NCBI RefSeq assembly: GCF_027568515.1
Contig: NZ_JANKZF010000001.1
Span: forward strand, 186,001 to 250,000
Reading direction: 5' to 3'
Length of the DNA stretch: 64,000 bases
DNA from: Arthrobacter sp. HY1533
GTDB taxonomy: Bacteria; Actinomycetota; Actinomycetes; Actinomycetales; Micrococcaceae
In this document: in pieces, positions 32,065 through 41,323 of the stretch
Layout of the letters: each line of letters begins with the position of its first letter
How positions within the stretch are numbered: the first letter of the stretch is position 1
The notes under the pieces: model-generated
What the model saw: the letters and a program-made list of their open reading frames with translations, nothing else
Told to the model about the DNA's origin: nothing
The model's database searches: none
Program-made: the position numbers and the translations under genes

Positions 32065-34311
32065 CTAACTCGTGAAGATGATGCCGGTGGAGAAGCCTGC
32101 AACGGTGTATTCCTCCAGCCGCGCGCGCAGGTTCGCGGCACGCTGGGGTTCGAAGAGGTCGTGGAAGACACCCATTTCCGATTCGTCGGAGGCGCCGCGC
32201 ACAATTTCGGCAGCGGTCCCGGCCGCCAGGCGCCCATAATTGGGGTTGCCGTAGCGCCTGCTCGACAGGGCCGGACGGACCCGCATGGCCTCCCGCTCCG
32301 CGGCCGCCGCGGCGTCGGCCGGGTTGCCGGGATGGGCGGCCCTGGCCGCATCCTGCACCAGGTCAGGCTGGCAGTTGAAGCGCCGCGGCGTCCGCGAGGC
32401 CAGCGGCAGGTAGCAGAAGCGCACGCAGCCAAGTTGCCGGCGCGCCACCGCCAGCTCCCCGAGGAAAATGCTGTCCTCCCCCAACGTGAGCTCGTGGACG
32501 CACACCTGGCCGATGACTGTGCAGCGCTGCACGCACAGCGAGCTGAACGCTGTTCCGCCCACCTCGTCGCACAGCACCTGCTTGCAGGGGTCCGTGGCGT
32601 CCCAGAGGCAGTCCGTCAGTGCCAGCATGGGTGCCTGCCCGTTGTCCGGGTCCCGGCGGACCTGCACGGGGCCCAGGATGCTGCGGCTGATGCGCACGGC
32701 GGCGCGGCTCCCGTCCAGCAGGATGCTGGGCTCGTCGGGACGCTGCGGTTCGCAGTCGCAGTCCAGGTTCCAGCCCGGCACCAGGGTGCAGTGGCGAATG
32801 GTGACGTCGCACAGCTCGCCCCCGCCCGTGGGGTCGTCACCGTCTCCGGCACCGCGGCGGGCACCGGGGCCGTTGACCACGAGCCCGCGTCCCACCACCA
32901 GGAGCCCGTCCAGCACGAACCGGCTGCCGTTGCCGCCCGTGACGCTGAGCGGGTCGGGCTGGTCAACGCGGTAGTCCAGCAGGCGCAGCACGGGCCTGGC
33001 ACCGTCTGCCGCGCGCAGCTGCAGGTACTCGCCCTGGGCGAGCGTGAATTCAAAGCGCTCCTCGTAGGCCCGGCTGTCCATGACCTCGATGACCCCGGCC
33101 ATGGGCCACCCTGGGGTGCGGCGGTCCTTGCGCCACCGCCCGTACGCTCCCATGATGGAGCCGAACTCGCCCTTGCGCGGCGACTCCTTGCGCACCCGGT
33201 ACACGGCCGAGCCCGCCGGCTGGGACGTCTGGCGCGGATACTCCCCGCCGCCCAGGTCCATGCTGAAGCCGTAGTGGTAGCCAACGGTGACGCCGCGGGG
33301 CAGCTGCCCGGCGGGAAACACCAGCCTGCCCCGTTCAGGGTCGATGAGGACCTTGTTCCTTGGCGCCTTGTAGGCGTGCCAGTCGGACAGGTTCGCCGGG
33401 ATGACGTCGGCTGCGACGAGGTCGTGCCTGGCCCCGCCGCGCCAGCCCCAGGCGGTCACGGCCAGGCTCTTTCCCTCGCCCAGGTACGACGCCGATGCCC
33501 GGGCCTTGGGCGGGTGCCGGCCCACAAGCGCCGTGAAGGCTGCCCGGCTGACGGGCTGCGGCAGGTGCAGGGCCGGGTCTCCTGCACCGGACGGGTCAGG
33601 GGGCTGGGTGAACAGGGGCGTGTCGTGGCCCAGCACGCTGAAGGTGAAGCACTGGCTGCCCTCCTTTTCGACACAGCAGGCGGGGGCGTCCGTGATGGAG
33701 TGGGACACCAGGGGTGCGGCGAACAGGCTGATGTCGGGAATGTTGAAGCGCCCCGTGGTGCGGTGCGAATCGGGCCTGCGGACGTCCACGCAATGGGCGG
33801 TCGTGTCACCGGGTCCTCCGAGAAGGGACAGTGCCGGTCCGTTGCGCAGGTCCGCGGTTCCGCCGCGGTCCAGGTGTGGGTGGTTCAGGTGCTGGTTCCA
33901 GCCCAGGAGCCTGAATCCCTCAACAGCAACTGCTTCCCATCCCGCCGACTCCAGCGACAGCTGCTCCAGCAGCGCAAGGGTGCCTTTCCGGCGTCGGAAG
34001 TTGATGGTGTGGGCCGCCTCCCGCCGCGGCATCAGGACCTTGTTGCGGGCGGCGCTGCCGGGCCCGCTGCCCGGGCGTCCGGCGTCGTGCACGGGCTGGT
34101 AGCCAACCAGCTCGGCAATGTAGGGCACGGCCCAGTCCTGGGCCGTTTCAATGAACCAGTTCCCGTACAGGGCATCGATATTTGCCTCAACCAGGGCGCC
34201 TTGCTCGTCCATGACGGCCAGCAGTTCCCGCAACGGGTAGCCCTGTTCGGCGTCGCGCGTGCGGTATGTCGCGGGCAGGAGGTTGTACAAGTAGTCTGCC
34301 GGCCGGCTCAT
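32065..34311 (-). CDS. eCIS gpI-like tail protein with Cys-rich beta-helix
   Basis: 748 residues. The N-terminal LPATYRTRDAEQGYPLRELL and LYGNWFIETAQDWAVPYIAEL match phage P2 gpI-type tail proteins, which attach to the wedge. The C-terminal half (about 450-640) has short beta repeats with many Cys (LCDVTIRHCTLVPGW, CVQRCTVIGQVCVHEL), as in parallel beta-helices. It may serve as the receptor-binding element, since no separate fibre gene is present. Its start overlaps the stop of the upstream J-like gene (ATGA). Confidence 0.8.
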   Translation of the reverse strand: MSRPADYLYNLLPATYRTRDAEQGYPLRELLAVMDEQGALVEANIDALYGNWFIETAQDWAVPYIAELVGYQPVHDAGRPGSGPGSAARNKVLMPRREAAHTINFRRRKGTLALLEQLSLESAGWEAVAVEGFRLLGWNQHLNHPHLDRGGTADLRNGPALSLLGGPGDTTAHCVDVRRPDSHRTTGRFNIPDISLFAAPLVSHSITDAPACCVEKEGSQCFTFSVLGHDTPLFTQPPDPSGAGDPALHLPQPVSRAAFTALVGRHPPKARASASYLGEGKSLAVTAWGWRGGARHDLVAADVIPANLSDWHAYKAPRNKVLIDPERGRLVFPAGQLPRGVTVGYHYGFSMDLGGGEYPRQTSQPAGSAVYRVRKESPRKGEFGSIMGAYGRWRKDRRTPGWPMAGVIEVMDSRAYEERFEFTLAQGEYLQLRAADGARPVLRLLDYRVDQPDPLSVTGGNGSRFVLDGLLVVGRGLVVNGPGARRGAGDGDDPTGGGELCDVTIRHCTLVPGWNLDCDCEPQRPDEPSILLDGSRAAVRISRSILGPVQVRRDPDNGQAPMLALTDCLWDATDPCKQVLCDEVGGTAFSSLCVQRCTVIGQVCVHELTLGEDSIFLGELAVARRQLGCVRFCYLPLASRTPRRFNCQPDLVQDAARAAHPGNPADAAAAAEREAMRVRPALSSRRYGNPNYGRLAAGTAAEIVRGASDESEMGVFHDLFEPQRAANLRARLEEYTVAGFSTGIIFTS

Positions 34312-37300
34312 GGCTGCACCTCGTTCAGGATCAGGCTGTCCGGGACAGCGGCTTGCAGGTAGGCGAGTTGGGCCGGCAGTGCCTGGCCGCCGTCGACCCG
34401 GCCGGGCAGGACCGCGATGCGGCGCGGCAGTGCGCCACCCCGGCTTGCCGGGATGCCGGGCGTGACGTTGCCGCCCGGCTGGCCTCCGGTGAGTCGGGCC
34501 AGGCCTGAGGTGAGGTCCTCGCGCCGGAGGGTGGCCAGCACGTCCAGGTCCACATACTCCACCCCGGGCACTGCCGCCATGGTGGCGATGACGGCGCTGC
34601 TGGCCAGGTCCTCCCCCAGTTCCATGGCCGCAAATCCGAAGGATTCCAGCAGGGCCGCGCGCACGGCCGGCTCCACGAGCGTCCAGTCGTAGTCGGCCTG
34701 GACTTTGACGCTGGCGCTGAGCACCAGGGCCAGTGCCTCGCGCTGGACCAGTTGGATGCGCAATTGCGTCTCGCCAAAAAGTGTCAGGGCGCTGCGGAGG
34801 TTGCGGAAGAGGTCCGAGCTGGGTTCGATGGGGACGTCGTCCAGGCCGGCGATGGTCACCTGGAGCAGGGCCGATCCGCCCGCGTGCAGCAAAACGGAAC
34901 TGGCCTTTCCGATGCCGGCAAACGTGGCGGCAAAGTCAGCGTAGTCGGACACCGACACCAGCCTGTCCAGTGCCGTGACGGAGCGTGGCGCGTTGGCCCG
35001 GGTCAGATCCGTGGGCTCAGTGTCGGCGCCGCCGGAGGTGCGCAGCGGGTTGGTTACTTCCTTCACGCCCAGGGGGCGGGTTGCCAGCTGGCTGATTTGG
35101 CCGGGGCGGACATTGCCGGGGGCACCGATGCCGCTGCGGTAGGCGGCGTGGACGTTGTCACCACCGCTGGGCAGGCGCTGCCCGTGGGGCGGGGAGCCGA
35201 AGGTGATGGTGGCGGCCCCGGTGTCCGATTGTGCGGTGAAGAAGCCGCGCTGCCCGTCCGCCAGGTAGGCCAGGCCCGGAACTTCCGGCCATTGCACGCC
35301 ATTGACCCGGACCACCAGGGTGCTGGCGGCCCCTGCCGGGGTGGGTGCGGCCAGGTAGGTCAGCGGGGCGGCCTTGAGCGAAAACTGTTGCAGGGCTGCC
35401 GCTGCGCTGCCGGCACCCAGCACCTCCTGCCGGGTTTCCCCGTGAGTCGCGTGGGCCACGTTGCCAAAGACGCCCACGGTTTCGCGCCGGTAGCTGTAGG
35501 CCAGCGGCTGGGCGAAGGTGAGGAAGGTGTGGCGGTCCTCGCCGGCCAGGATGGTGCCGTCATCGCTCCTGCCGGTATGGGCGACGGCGGCAAGCATGAG
35601 CAGCTCGGCCCCCTGCACGCCGTCGGTGCCAAGGTCCGCCCGCTCGCCGGTGACAATGACCCAGCGCCCGGCGGTCAGTCCGTCGTAGAGCCCGTCGAGT
35701 TCCAGTTCAGCACCCTGGACGTTGTCGGTGATGGGTTCCTGGGCCAGTTCCAGGGCTTCCTCCTGGACGTAGGCTGCGGAGGCGCGGAGGTTGCCCATGG
35801 TGTCGGGGCCGTCGGGGAAGATGCGGCCTGTGGGCTTCCACCATTCATCGGCCAGCACCAAGGTGGTGGCCGGGCCGGAGAGCCCGTAGGCCTTGCGCGA
35901 ACCGGTGCGCACCAGCTTGGCGGTCGTCAGCAGGGCGCCGACGTCGGAAGTTTTGGCCGGGTCTTCGGGATCCAGCGGGAAACCGTGCTCCATGACCACG
36001 TGCTGGCCCGGCTGCAGGTCCTCAACCGCGCCGTCAAGGTAGGCCACGAACGGGGATTCATCGCCCGCCAACGCCAGCTCCTTGCCGTCCTCCGGCGGGT
36101 GGTACTCGCCCCCCTTGAAGAAGCCCTGCACAAGGGCATTGTGTCCGAACAGCGGGCTGCGCCGCCGCAAGGCAGACACGCTCAGGGTGGTGGAGTTGCT
36201 GATGCGGGTCGCGGCCAGGGCGGCATAGAGTGTGGGGGCCAGCTGGGTGAAGATGCCGGCCAGCAGCTGCGGGTATACGTTGCCGGCGCCGGTGAACGTG
36301 GCGGCAAAGGAACGCTCCATCTTCTGCGGCGTGGCCGGCGGCACCGAGGCCGGCAGCAACAGGCCGTCCACGAGTGCATCGATGGGGCTCTGCTCGCCTT
36401 TGCGCGCCAGCCGCGCCGTTCCCGGCAGCACGCCCGCAAAACCGCTTGTCCCAGGGCTGCCGGCAACGACGGCCAGCGCCGCCCGTGCCCGTTCCAGCGA
36501 GGGCACCAGGCGTGTCCAGTCCTTCTCGCGGGCCACGACCAGTTCGGCGCCCAGCACAGCCAGCGCCTCGGCTCCCGCGGTGCGGGCAAAGCTGGACGAG
36601 GGAACGGCACCCAATTCTCCCGACAGCTTGTCAAGAACCGCCACAACACGCTGTGCGGTCGCCGTCCCGGCGACGTCCGCCATGGCAGCCCTGGCGGCGG
36701 CAATCGCCTCCTTGTGCACCGCCAGCGCCAGGTCCCCGCCCGTCCAGTCCATGAGCTCCACGCGGGTCAGCCCGGCGTCGGAATCCACGGTGGCGGACCT
36801 GACGCGCACGGCCTGCACGGTTCCGGTGCCCAGGTCCAGCACCAGGGCGTCGTTGGCCTTGAGCCCCGTGGCGGTGCCGGCCAGGCACAGCCCGCGGGCC
36901 AGCACGGCGGCGGCGTCCTGGGCCCGGGACATCCGGGGGCGCAGCTGGTTCCAGGCAGCCCGGGCCGGCAAGTCGGCACTGCTTTCAAAGGCCTGCATGC
37001 TCTCCCCGGGTCCCGGGACACTGTTGGCGCGTGAGCCTGCCGGGATGAGCACCTCGGGGGTGTTGGGGTCCACGGTGTAGGCGAGGTAGGCGGTGGCGGC
37101 GACCCCGGGGCGCGGCCGCCAGCCAACCAGGGCCGCCAGCTCCCGAACCGACCGTTCCCAGATGGCGGTGCGAAGGTAGCCTTCGTTGCACAGGCGCTCC
37201 TGGTAGAAGGTGAGCACGTCAGCGGCCGTTGCCCAGGCATCGAGCATGGCCATGGAGGGGTCGGACGGCTCGCGCGTGCGCAGCCCCGACAGTGCCGGGC

Positions 37301-37445
37301 GGCCGGCGCTGGAGAGCCCTTGGACCATGGCAGCCAGGAAGGCGGGCCGGGTGCCAACACGGTACGCCAGGGCAGGCAGCCCCGGGGCATTGGCGGTGGG
37401 CAGCGGTGCCGGAGTTGCCTGGGCGTTGGCTCCTTGTGCGTTCAC
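34308..37445 (-). CDS. eCIS baseplate wedge protein, J-like (Pvc12/Afp12 position)
   Basis: 1045 residues. The N-terminal PSMAMLDAWATAADVLTFYQERLCNEGYLRTA and LAALVGWRPRPGVAATAYLAY are typical of baseplate J-like wedge proteins; the C-terminal PAVRAALLESFGFAAMELGEDL and PGVEYVDLDVL close the J fold. A long insertion region between them is specific to eCIS. Together with the next upstream gene it should form the wedge ring. Overlaps both neighbours by ATGA. Confidence 0.88.
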   Translation of the reverse strand: MNAQGANAQATPAPLPTANAPGLPALAYRVGTRPAFLAAMVQGLSSAGRPALSGLRTREPSDPSMAMLDAWATAADVLTFYQERLCNEGYLRTAIWERSVRELAALVGWRPRPGVAATAYLAYTVDPNTPEVLIPAGSRANSVPGPGESMQAFESSADLPARAAWNQLRPRMSRAQDAAAVLARGLCLAGTATGLKANDALVLDLGTGTVQAVRVRSATVDSDAGLTRVELMDWTGGDLALAVHKEAIAAARAAMADVAGTATAQRVVAVLDKLSGELGAVPSSSFARTAGAEALAVLGAELVVAREKDWTRLVPSLERARAALAVVAGSPGTSGFAGVLPGTARLARKGEQSPIDALVDGLLLPASVPPATPQKMERSFAATFTGAGNVYPQLLAGIFTQLAPTLYAALAATRISNSTTLSVSALRRRSPLFGHNALVQGFFKGGEYHPPEDGKELALAGDESPFVAYLDGAVEDLQPGQHVVMEHGFPLDPEDPAKTSDVGALLTTAKLVRTGSRKAYGLSGPATTLVLADEWWKPTGRIFPDGPDTMGNLRASAAYVQEEALELAQEPITDNVQGAELELDGLYDGLTAGRWVIVTGERADLGTDGVQGAELLMLAAVAHTGRSDDGTILAGEDRHTFLTFAQPLAYSYRRETVGVFGNVAHATHGETRQEVLGAGSAAAALQQFSLKAAPLTYLAAPTPAGAASTLVVRVNGVQWPEVPGLAYLADGQRGFFTAQSDTGAATITFGSPPHGQRLPSGGDNVHAAYRSGIGAPGNVRPGQISQLATRPLGVKEVTNPLRTSGGADTEPTDLTRANAPRSVTALDRLVSVSDYADFAATFAGIGKASSVLLHAGGSALLQVTIAGLDDVPIEPSSDLFRNLRSALTLFGETQLRIQLVQREALALVLSASVKVQADYDWTLVEPAVRAALLESFGFAAMELGEDLASSAVIATMAAVPGVEYVDLDVLATLRREDLTSGLARLTGGQPGGNVTPGIPASRGGALPRRIAVLPGRVDGGQALPAQLAYLQAAVPDSLILNEVQP

Positions 37446-40102
37446 AGCCCGCCTCCCAATGTCAGGGTGAGTTTCCCGTGGTCCGGGAAGTTCGGTGAAT
37501 TGTCCAGCCGCACGATCTCCAGCGGTCCCACGGCGAGGACTCCGCGCTCCAGCTCCCGGCCGGCCGGCATGCCCTGCCGCCGCAGCATGGACACCACGGC
37601 GCTTTCAACGCCGGGCACGGCCGCGGCTGCCGCCACGAGGGCGGAGACGTACACGCCGGTGCCGAAGGTGAGCCGGTCCGGGTTGAAGATGCCGTCCGGA
37701 CCGCTCCCCAGCAGTTGCAGCAGGGCTGCCCGCACCTCACCGCGCACATAGTGCGGCAGGACGCAGATTTCCAGCGCCACCTCGATTGGCACGTAGGCGG
37801 CGGCGGTGACGGCGAGGTCGTGGCCCATGCGCCGGTAGGGGGCCAGCACAGCGGCGGCGGCATCCAGCAGGGCCTGCGCAGGCTGTTCGGTCCCCCACGG
37901 GTCCACGCCCACCCGGGCCTCGTACCAGCTGCCGGTCCAGGCCAACTGCGCGGCGGCCCGCTGCAGTTCGGGGGCCTGCCCGGCGAGTTCGGCGTAGTCG
38001 TCCGCCGTGACGGCGCGCAGCCGGGTGCGCCGGAAGGCATCGGGCGCCAGCAGCCGGGCCTCGGCGACGGCTTCGGGGTCCACGCCGCCGGAGGCCGGCA
38101 GCGGGTTGCGGGGCTTGATGGCGGCCCCGCTCCAGGACCCATGGCGCAGCACCATGAAGGTGATGCTGTCCCGGCCCACATTGCCGGCCGCGCCGTTGCC
38201 CACACGGTACTGGACAGTGCCGATGAGCCCGGCTGCGGGCTGTTCCCCCAGCTCGCCGTCGCCGAAGCGCAGGCGGGCCTGGCCGACGTCGTCCATCTCC
38301 ACCACAAAGGCGCGGTCGCGGGGCGAACTCTCCAGCAGGGTCTGCCGCGGCACCCATTCCGAGGTGCTGCCGTCTGCCGGATCAAGGAAGGAAAGTTCGA
38401 CGGCGGGGCCAGCCTTTCGCGGATCCCTCACCGGACCGGCGCACGCCGCAGCGAGGATGACGGGGTCGCTGTGGGTCAGGGGATGCTGCGCCAGGACGGG
38501 TGCAATGCGGGCCGGCACAGTGGTTTCCTCCACGGCGCCGCCGTCGCAGCAGCATTCGCCGGAGACGGTGTCCACGGCGACGGGGTCCCAGGGCGGGTCC
38601 GCCACGGTGCGGCCGTGGTCCACCAGGATGGTGTTGCCGCGCGCCACGCTGATGCCCTCCACCAGGGCGCAATCCGGGGCGGCCGTGCGGGTGGAAAGGC
38701 AAAGGTCGAAAGTGAGCGCATCCGCGGGGTGCCAGGTGACATGGACCAACCAGCCGCCGTCCTCGGGGTCTTCCACCTTGGTGAGCCTGACCGCCTGGCG
38801 ATGCCCGGGGCGGGCGTCGGCGGGGTTGCCGGTGGCCGGGCCCTTGACCTCCTCCAGGATCAGGACGCTGCCTGCGACCAGCTCCAGCGGCCGTGCGGGC
38901 ACGGCTCCGTTCCAGGACGCCGGAACCGGTTGGCGCGGGTGGGCGCGGTGCCAGCGGAAGCGGTCAAGCAGCGTGGCCTCCGTGGCGCCCCGGGGGATCC
39001 GGCATTCGGCTTCCCCGCCGCTGTCGATGCTGATCTCGCTGTGGGCCGCATGGAAAACCAGGCCGGGGGCAGTGGCGTTGGCGGGCTCGAAGACCTCCAT
39101 TCCAGCGGCAGGGAGCTGGCCCAGCTGCACGTCCGTCAGCACCGTGCCGGGCGCCGCGGTGAGGGCCGGAAAGGCCGTGGTGAAGTAAATGTCGCGGGCA
39201 TCCACGGGTTCGGTGTCCGTGTCCGTCCAGACCGTCAGCCACGCCCGGGCGTTGAGGCCTTCGTGGAGGAAGTAGTCCACGAGCCGCACATGCCGGCGCA
39301 CCGAGACCCGCTGCCGGGCCGTGCCCAGGTAGGCCTCGGTGGCCACGGCGTCCTGGTAGTAGCTCAGCTCGTCCGCGGCGTAGGCCAGCACCTCCACCAG
39401 GGCGATGCCGACGTCGGCCGCGTGCCGTTCCTGCCAGCCGGGCCTGGTGGCGGAGAGCCGGTCCAGCATCAAGGCGCGGAAGCTCTCGTAGTCCTTGGCC
39501 AGGTAGTCGATGGACGGATCGGGCTGCGGCGGTGCAGGTGCGGGGCAGTCCTGCACGCAGTCGACGCCGGTGGGGCAGCCCGCCTTGAAGCTGAAGGTTG
39601 CCGAGGAGAAGTCCGGGTTGAAGCCGGGCAGCGGGCCCCAGCCCGCGGCGCCGGCACTGCCCAGGCTGAGCGTGTACGTGGAGAAGTCTCCGGGGCGGTC
39701 CACCCGGACGGCAAGGGCGGAGCCGGCGGAGGGGCCGTCGTCGTCCTCGTCTTCATCGTCGTCAAAGGGGTCCGCGCCGGCACGCTGCACGGAGAGTCCG
39801 GCCACGGCGATGTTGGTGACAGCCTCCCCTCCGGTGATGCGGATATTGGCGGGCACCAAGCCGCCCGGCTGCCCGCCGCCGGAAAGTTGCGGCATCTCCC
39901 CCATGAAATACACCAGGACGCTCAGCTGGTCATCGGAGACCTCCACGTAGTCGATCGCGTTGAGCGTGGCACGCTTGGCATAGGCCGCCGCGCGGGCCAG
40001 ATCTCCCCCGCACGGTGCGCACCCGCCGCAGCCCGAACACCCCGTGAACCCCGCGCACCCCGCGCACCCGCCGCAGCCGGCCACGTTCTGGATCGCTGTC
40101 AT
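37442..40102 (-). CDS. eCIS baseplate wedge protein, J-like (Pvc11/Afp11), Cys-rich N-terminus
   Basis: 886 residues. The J-like core: PSIDYLAKDYESFRALMLDRL, then GIALVEVLAYAADELSYYQD and EAYLGTARQRVSVRRHVRLVDY, equivalent to T4 gp6. The first 35 residues are extraordinary: a Gly/Ala spacer with nine Cys in CGGC-type repeats (CGGCAGCAG...CSGCGGCAPCGG), followed by ordinary sequence. An acidic stretch DDDEDEDDD occurs near residue 115. The function of the Cys tract is unknown (metal site, cross-link or modification). Confidence 0.88.
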   Translation of the reverse strand: MTAIQNVAGCGGCAGCAGFTGCSGCGGCAPCGGDLARAAAYAKRATLNAIDYVEVSDDQLSVLVYFMGEMPQLSGGGQPGGLVPANIRITGGEAVTNIAVAGLSVQRAGADPFDDDEDEDDDGPSAGSALAVRVDRPGDFSTYTLSLGSAGAAGWGPLPGFNPDFSSATFSFKAGCPTGVDCVQDCPAPAPPQPDPSIDYLAKDYESFRALMLDRLSATRPGWQERHAADVGIALVEVLAYAADELSYYQDAVATEAYLGTARQRVSVRRHVRLVDYFLHEGLNARAWLTVWTDTDTEPVDARDIYFTTAFPALTAAPGTVLTDVQLGQLPAAGMEVFEPANATAPGLVFHAAHSEISIDSGGEAECRIPRGATEATLLDRFRWHRAHPRQPVPASWNGAVPARPLELVAGSVLILEEVKGPATGNPADARPGHRQAVRLTKVEDPEDGGWLVHVTWHPADALTFDLCLSTRTAAPDCALVEGISVARGNTILVDHGRTVADPPWDPVAVDTVSGECCCDGGAVEETTVPARIAPVLAQHPLTHSDPVILAAACAGPVRDPRKAGPAVELSFLDPADGSTSEWVPRQTLLESSPRDRAFVVEMDDVGQARLRFGDGELGEQPAAGLIGTVQYRVGNGAAGNVGRDSITFMVLRHGSWSGAAIKPRNPLPASGGVDPEAVAEARLLAPDAFRRTRLRAVTADDYAELAGQAPELQRAAAQLAWTGSWYEARVGVDPWGTEQPAQALLDAAAAVLAPYRRMGHDLAVTAAAYVPIEVALEICVLPHYVRGEVRAALLQLLGSGPDGIFNPDRLTFGTGVYVSALVAAAAAVPGVESAVVSMLRRQGMPAGRELERGVLAVGPLEIVRLDNSPNFPDHGKLTLTLGGGL

Positions 40103-40461
40103 GGCGCGCCCCCTCCGGTAAAGGTTTCGCTGCGGGTGTCGCTGCTGCCGGCCAGCCGGTAGCTGATGTCAACGCTGATGGTGGAGTCGCTGCTTTCCAC
40201 CGTGAGTGCCTGGATTTCCACCACATCGCCGAGCCAGCGCTGCAGGCCCGCCTGGACTGTGAACTGCAATGCGGCGGCCAATTCCGGGCTGTTGGGGCCG
40301 AAAATGAGCTGTTGGATGCCGCTGCCGAAGTCGGGGCGGTTGACCCGCTCCCCGGGGTTGGTGAACAGGAATTGCTCCATCATGTCCCGCACGTGCCCTT
40401 CGCGGTCGGTGGTGGCGGTGCGGCCCAAGGGGTCAAAGTGCCAGGGGTGGTCAATGTTCAT
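40099..40461 (-). CDS. eCIS gp25-like baseplate wedge protein
   Basis: 120 residues. EGHVRDMMEQFLFTNPGERV and NRPDFGSGIQQLIF are the gp25/GPW core EPR-like motif conserved in all contractile tails (Pvc9/Afp9). It nucleates sheath assembly at the baseplate. Followed with a four-base overlap by the gp6-like gene. Confidence 0.9.
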   Translation of the reverse strand: MNIDHPWHFDPLGRTATTDREGHVRDMMEQFLFTNPGERVNRPDFGSGIQQLIFGPNSPELAAALQFTVQAGLQRWLGDVVEIQALTVESSDSTISVDISYRLAGSSDTRSETFTGGGAP

Positions 40462-40468
40462 GTCCGTC

Positions 40469-40792
40469 TCACACCCCCACAACCCGAAGCTGGAAGACCG
40501 ATGGCAACAGCGGGGCGACGGTGGGTGCGCACAGCGCCTGGCTGTCGGCCAGCAGCAGCGGCTGCCCGTTGGACAAGATGCGGGTGCTGCCCGTGGTCCA
40601 CGATGCGCTGACGCACGGGCCGTTGCCGGCGTTGGGCGGCGGCATCGGACAGCCGGCAACGGTCCAGGGCGGGGGCATGGTCACCGTGGGCTGGCCGCCG
40701 ACCGTGACGCGCGGGTTGGGCGTGGTGGGCTGGGCCTGTCCGCCGTGCGCACACAGCACCGTGGCACCCACATGAAGCAGTGGTCCCGGCAT
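40469..40792 (-). CDS. eCIS PAAR-like spike tip protein
   Basis: 107 residues. MPGPLLHVGATVLCAHGGQA and a C-terminal PLLLADSQALCAPTV resemble DUF4280/PAAR-like tip proteins; His and Cys are available to hold a metal at the apex. It follows the gp5-like spike gene, the expected order (Afp10 role). Confidence 0.82.
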   Translation of the reverse strand: MPGPLLHVGATVLCAHGGQAQPTTPNPRVTVGGQPTVTMPPPWTVAGCPMPPPNAGNGPCVSASWTTGSTRILSNGQPLLLADSQALCAPTVAPLLPSVFQLRVVGV

Positions 40793-40816
40793 GGTGTTCC
40801 CCTTTCCTGGCGGCCG

Positions 40817-41323
40817 TCAGGTGACGGCTAGGGCCCCGTTGTTGACTGTGACAGTGGGCCCGGCCATCACAATGGTGGCCGCCCCGTTGGTGATGGTGAT
40901 GCCCGTTTCGTTGACCAGGATGGAAGCCCCGCCTGCGCTGCGGATCTGGATGCCGCCGGCCGGCCCCGGCAGGTCGCTGAGGGTGATGGAATTTCCCAGC
41001 CCGGTCTGCAGCACAATGCTGGGGCTGAGCGGGTTGCCGGCCAGGGCAATCGCCGGAATCTCGGCCGCGCTGCCCCAGAAGCCGCCGGTCCAGACGGGGT
41101 AGTCAAGATCGCCCTGCTCGTACTCAATCCACACGGCCGAGCCGATGGCCGGAACCACGAAAACCCCTGACTGCTTGCCCGCAAATGGCACGCAGGGCAG
41201 GGCCCAGGTGGACGGGATGAGCCCGGTGGCGTCGGGGACTATGGCCTGGATGCGGCCCATTTGCTGCGGGTCGACGTTCAGTGCCACGGTGCCCCGGTAC
41301 TTGCCAAAATGTTCGCCGCTCAT
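40817..41323 (-). CDS. eCIS spike protein, gp5/baseplate V OB-fold
   Basis: 168 residues. YRGTVALNVDPQQMGRIQAIVPD, then PFAGKQSGVFVVPAIGSAVWIEYEQGDLDYPVW is the OB-fold of gpV/VgrG C-terminal parts. The rest (ILVNETGITITNGAATIVMAG) is a short beta-prism. No lysozyme domain. With the upstream gp27-like protein it makes a split VgrG; starts overlap by ATGA. Confidence 0.9.
   Translation of the reverse strand: MSGEHFGKYRGTVALNVDPQQMGRIQAIVPDATGLIPSTWALPCVPFAGKQSGVFVVPAIGSAVWIEYEQGDLDYPVWTGGFWGSAAEIPAIALAGNPLSPSIVLQTGLGNSITLSDLPGPAGGIQIRSAGGASILVNETGITITNGAATIVMAGPTVTVNNGALAVT

Noticed and set aside
31363-34362. Very long plus-strand open frame (about 1000 codons) opposite the eCIS genes, and similar ones at 34752-37034, 37715-40162 and 52788-54755
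   Set aside because: They lie exactly antiparallel to strongly recognised phage-like proteins, show Gly/Arg/His-rich nonsense composition, and are the expected by-product of high GC at codon position 3.
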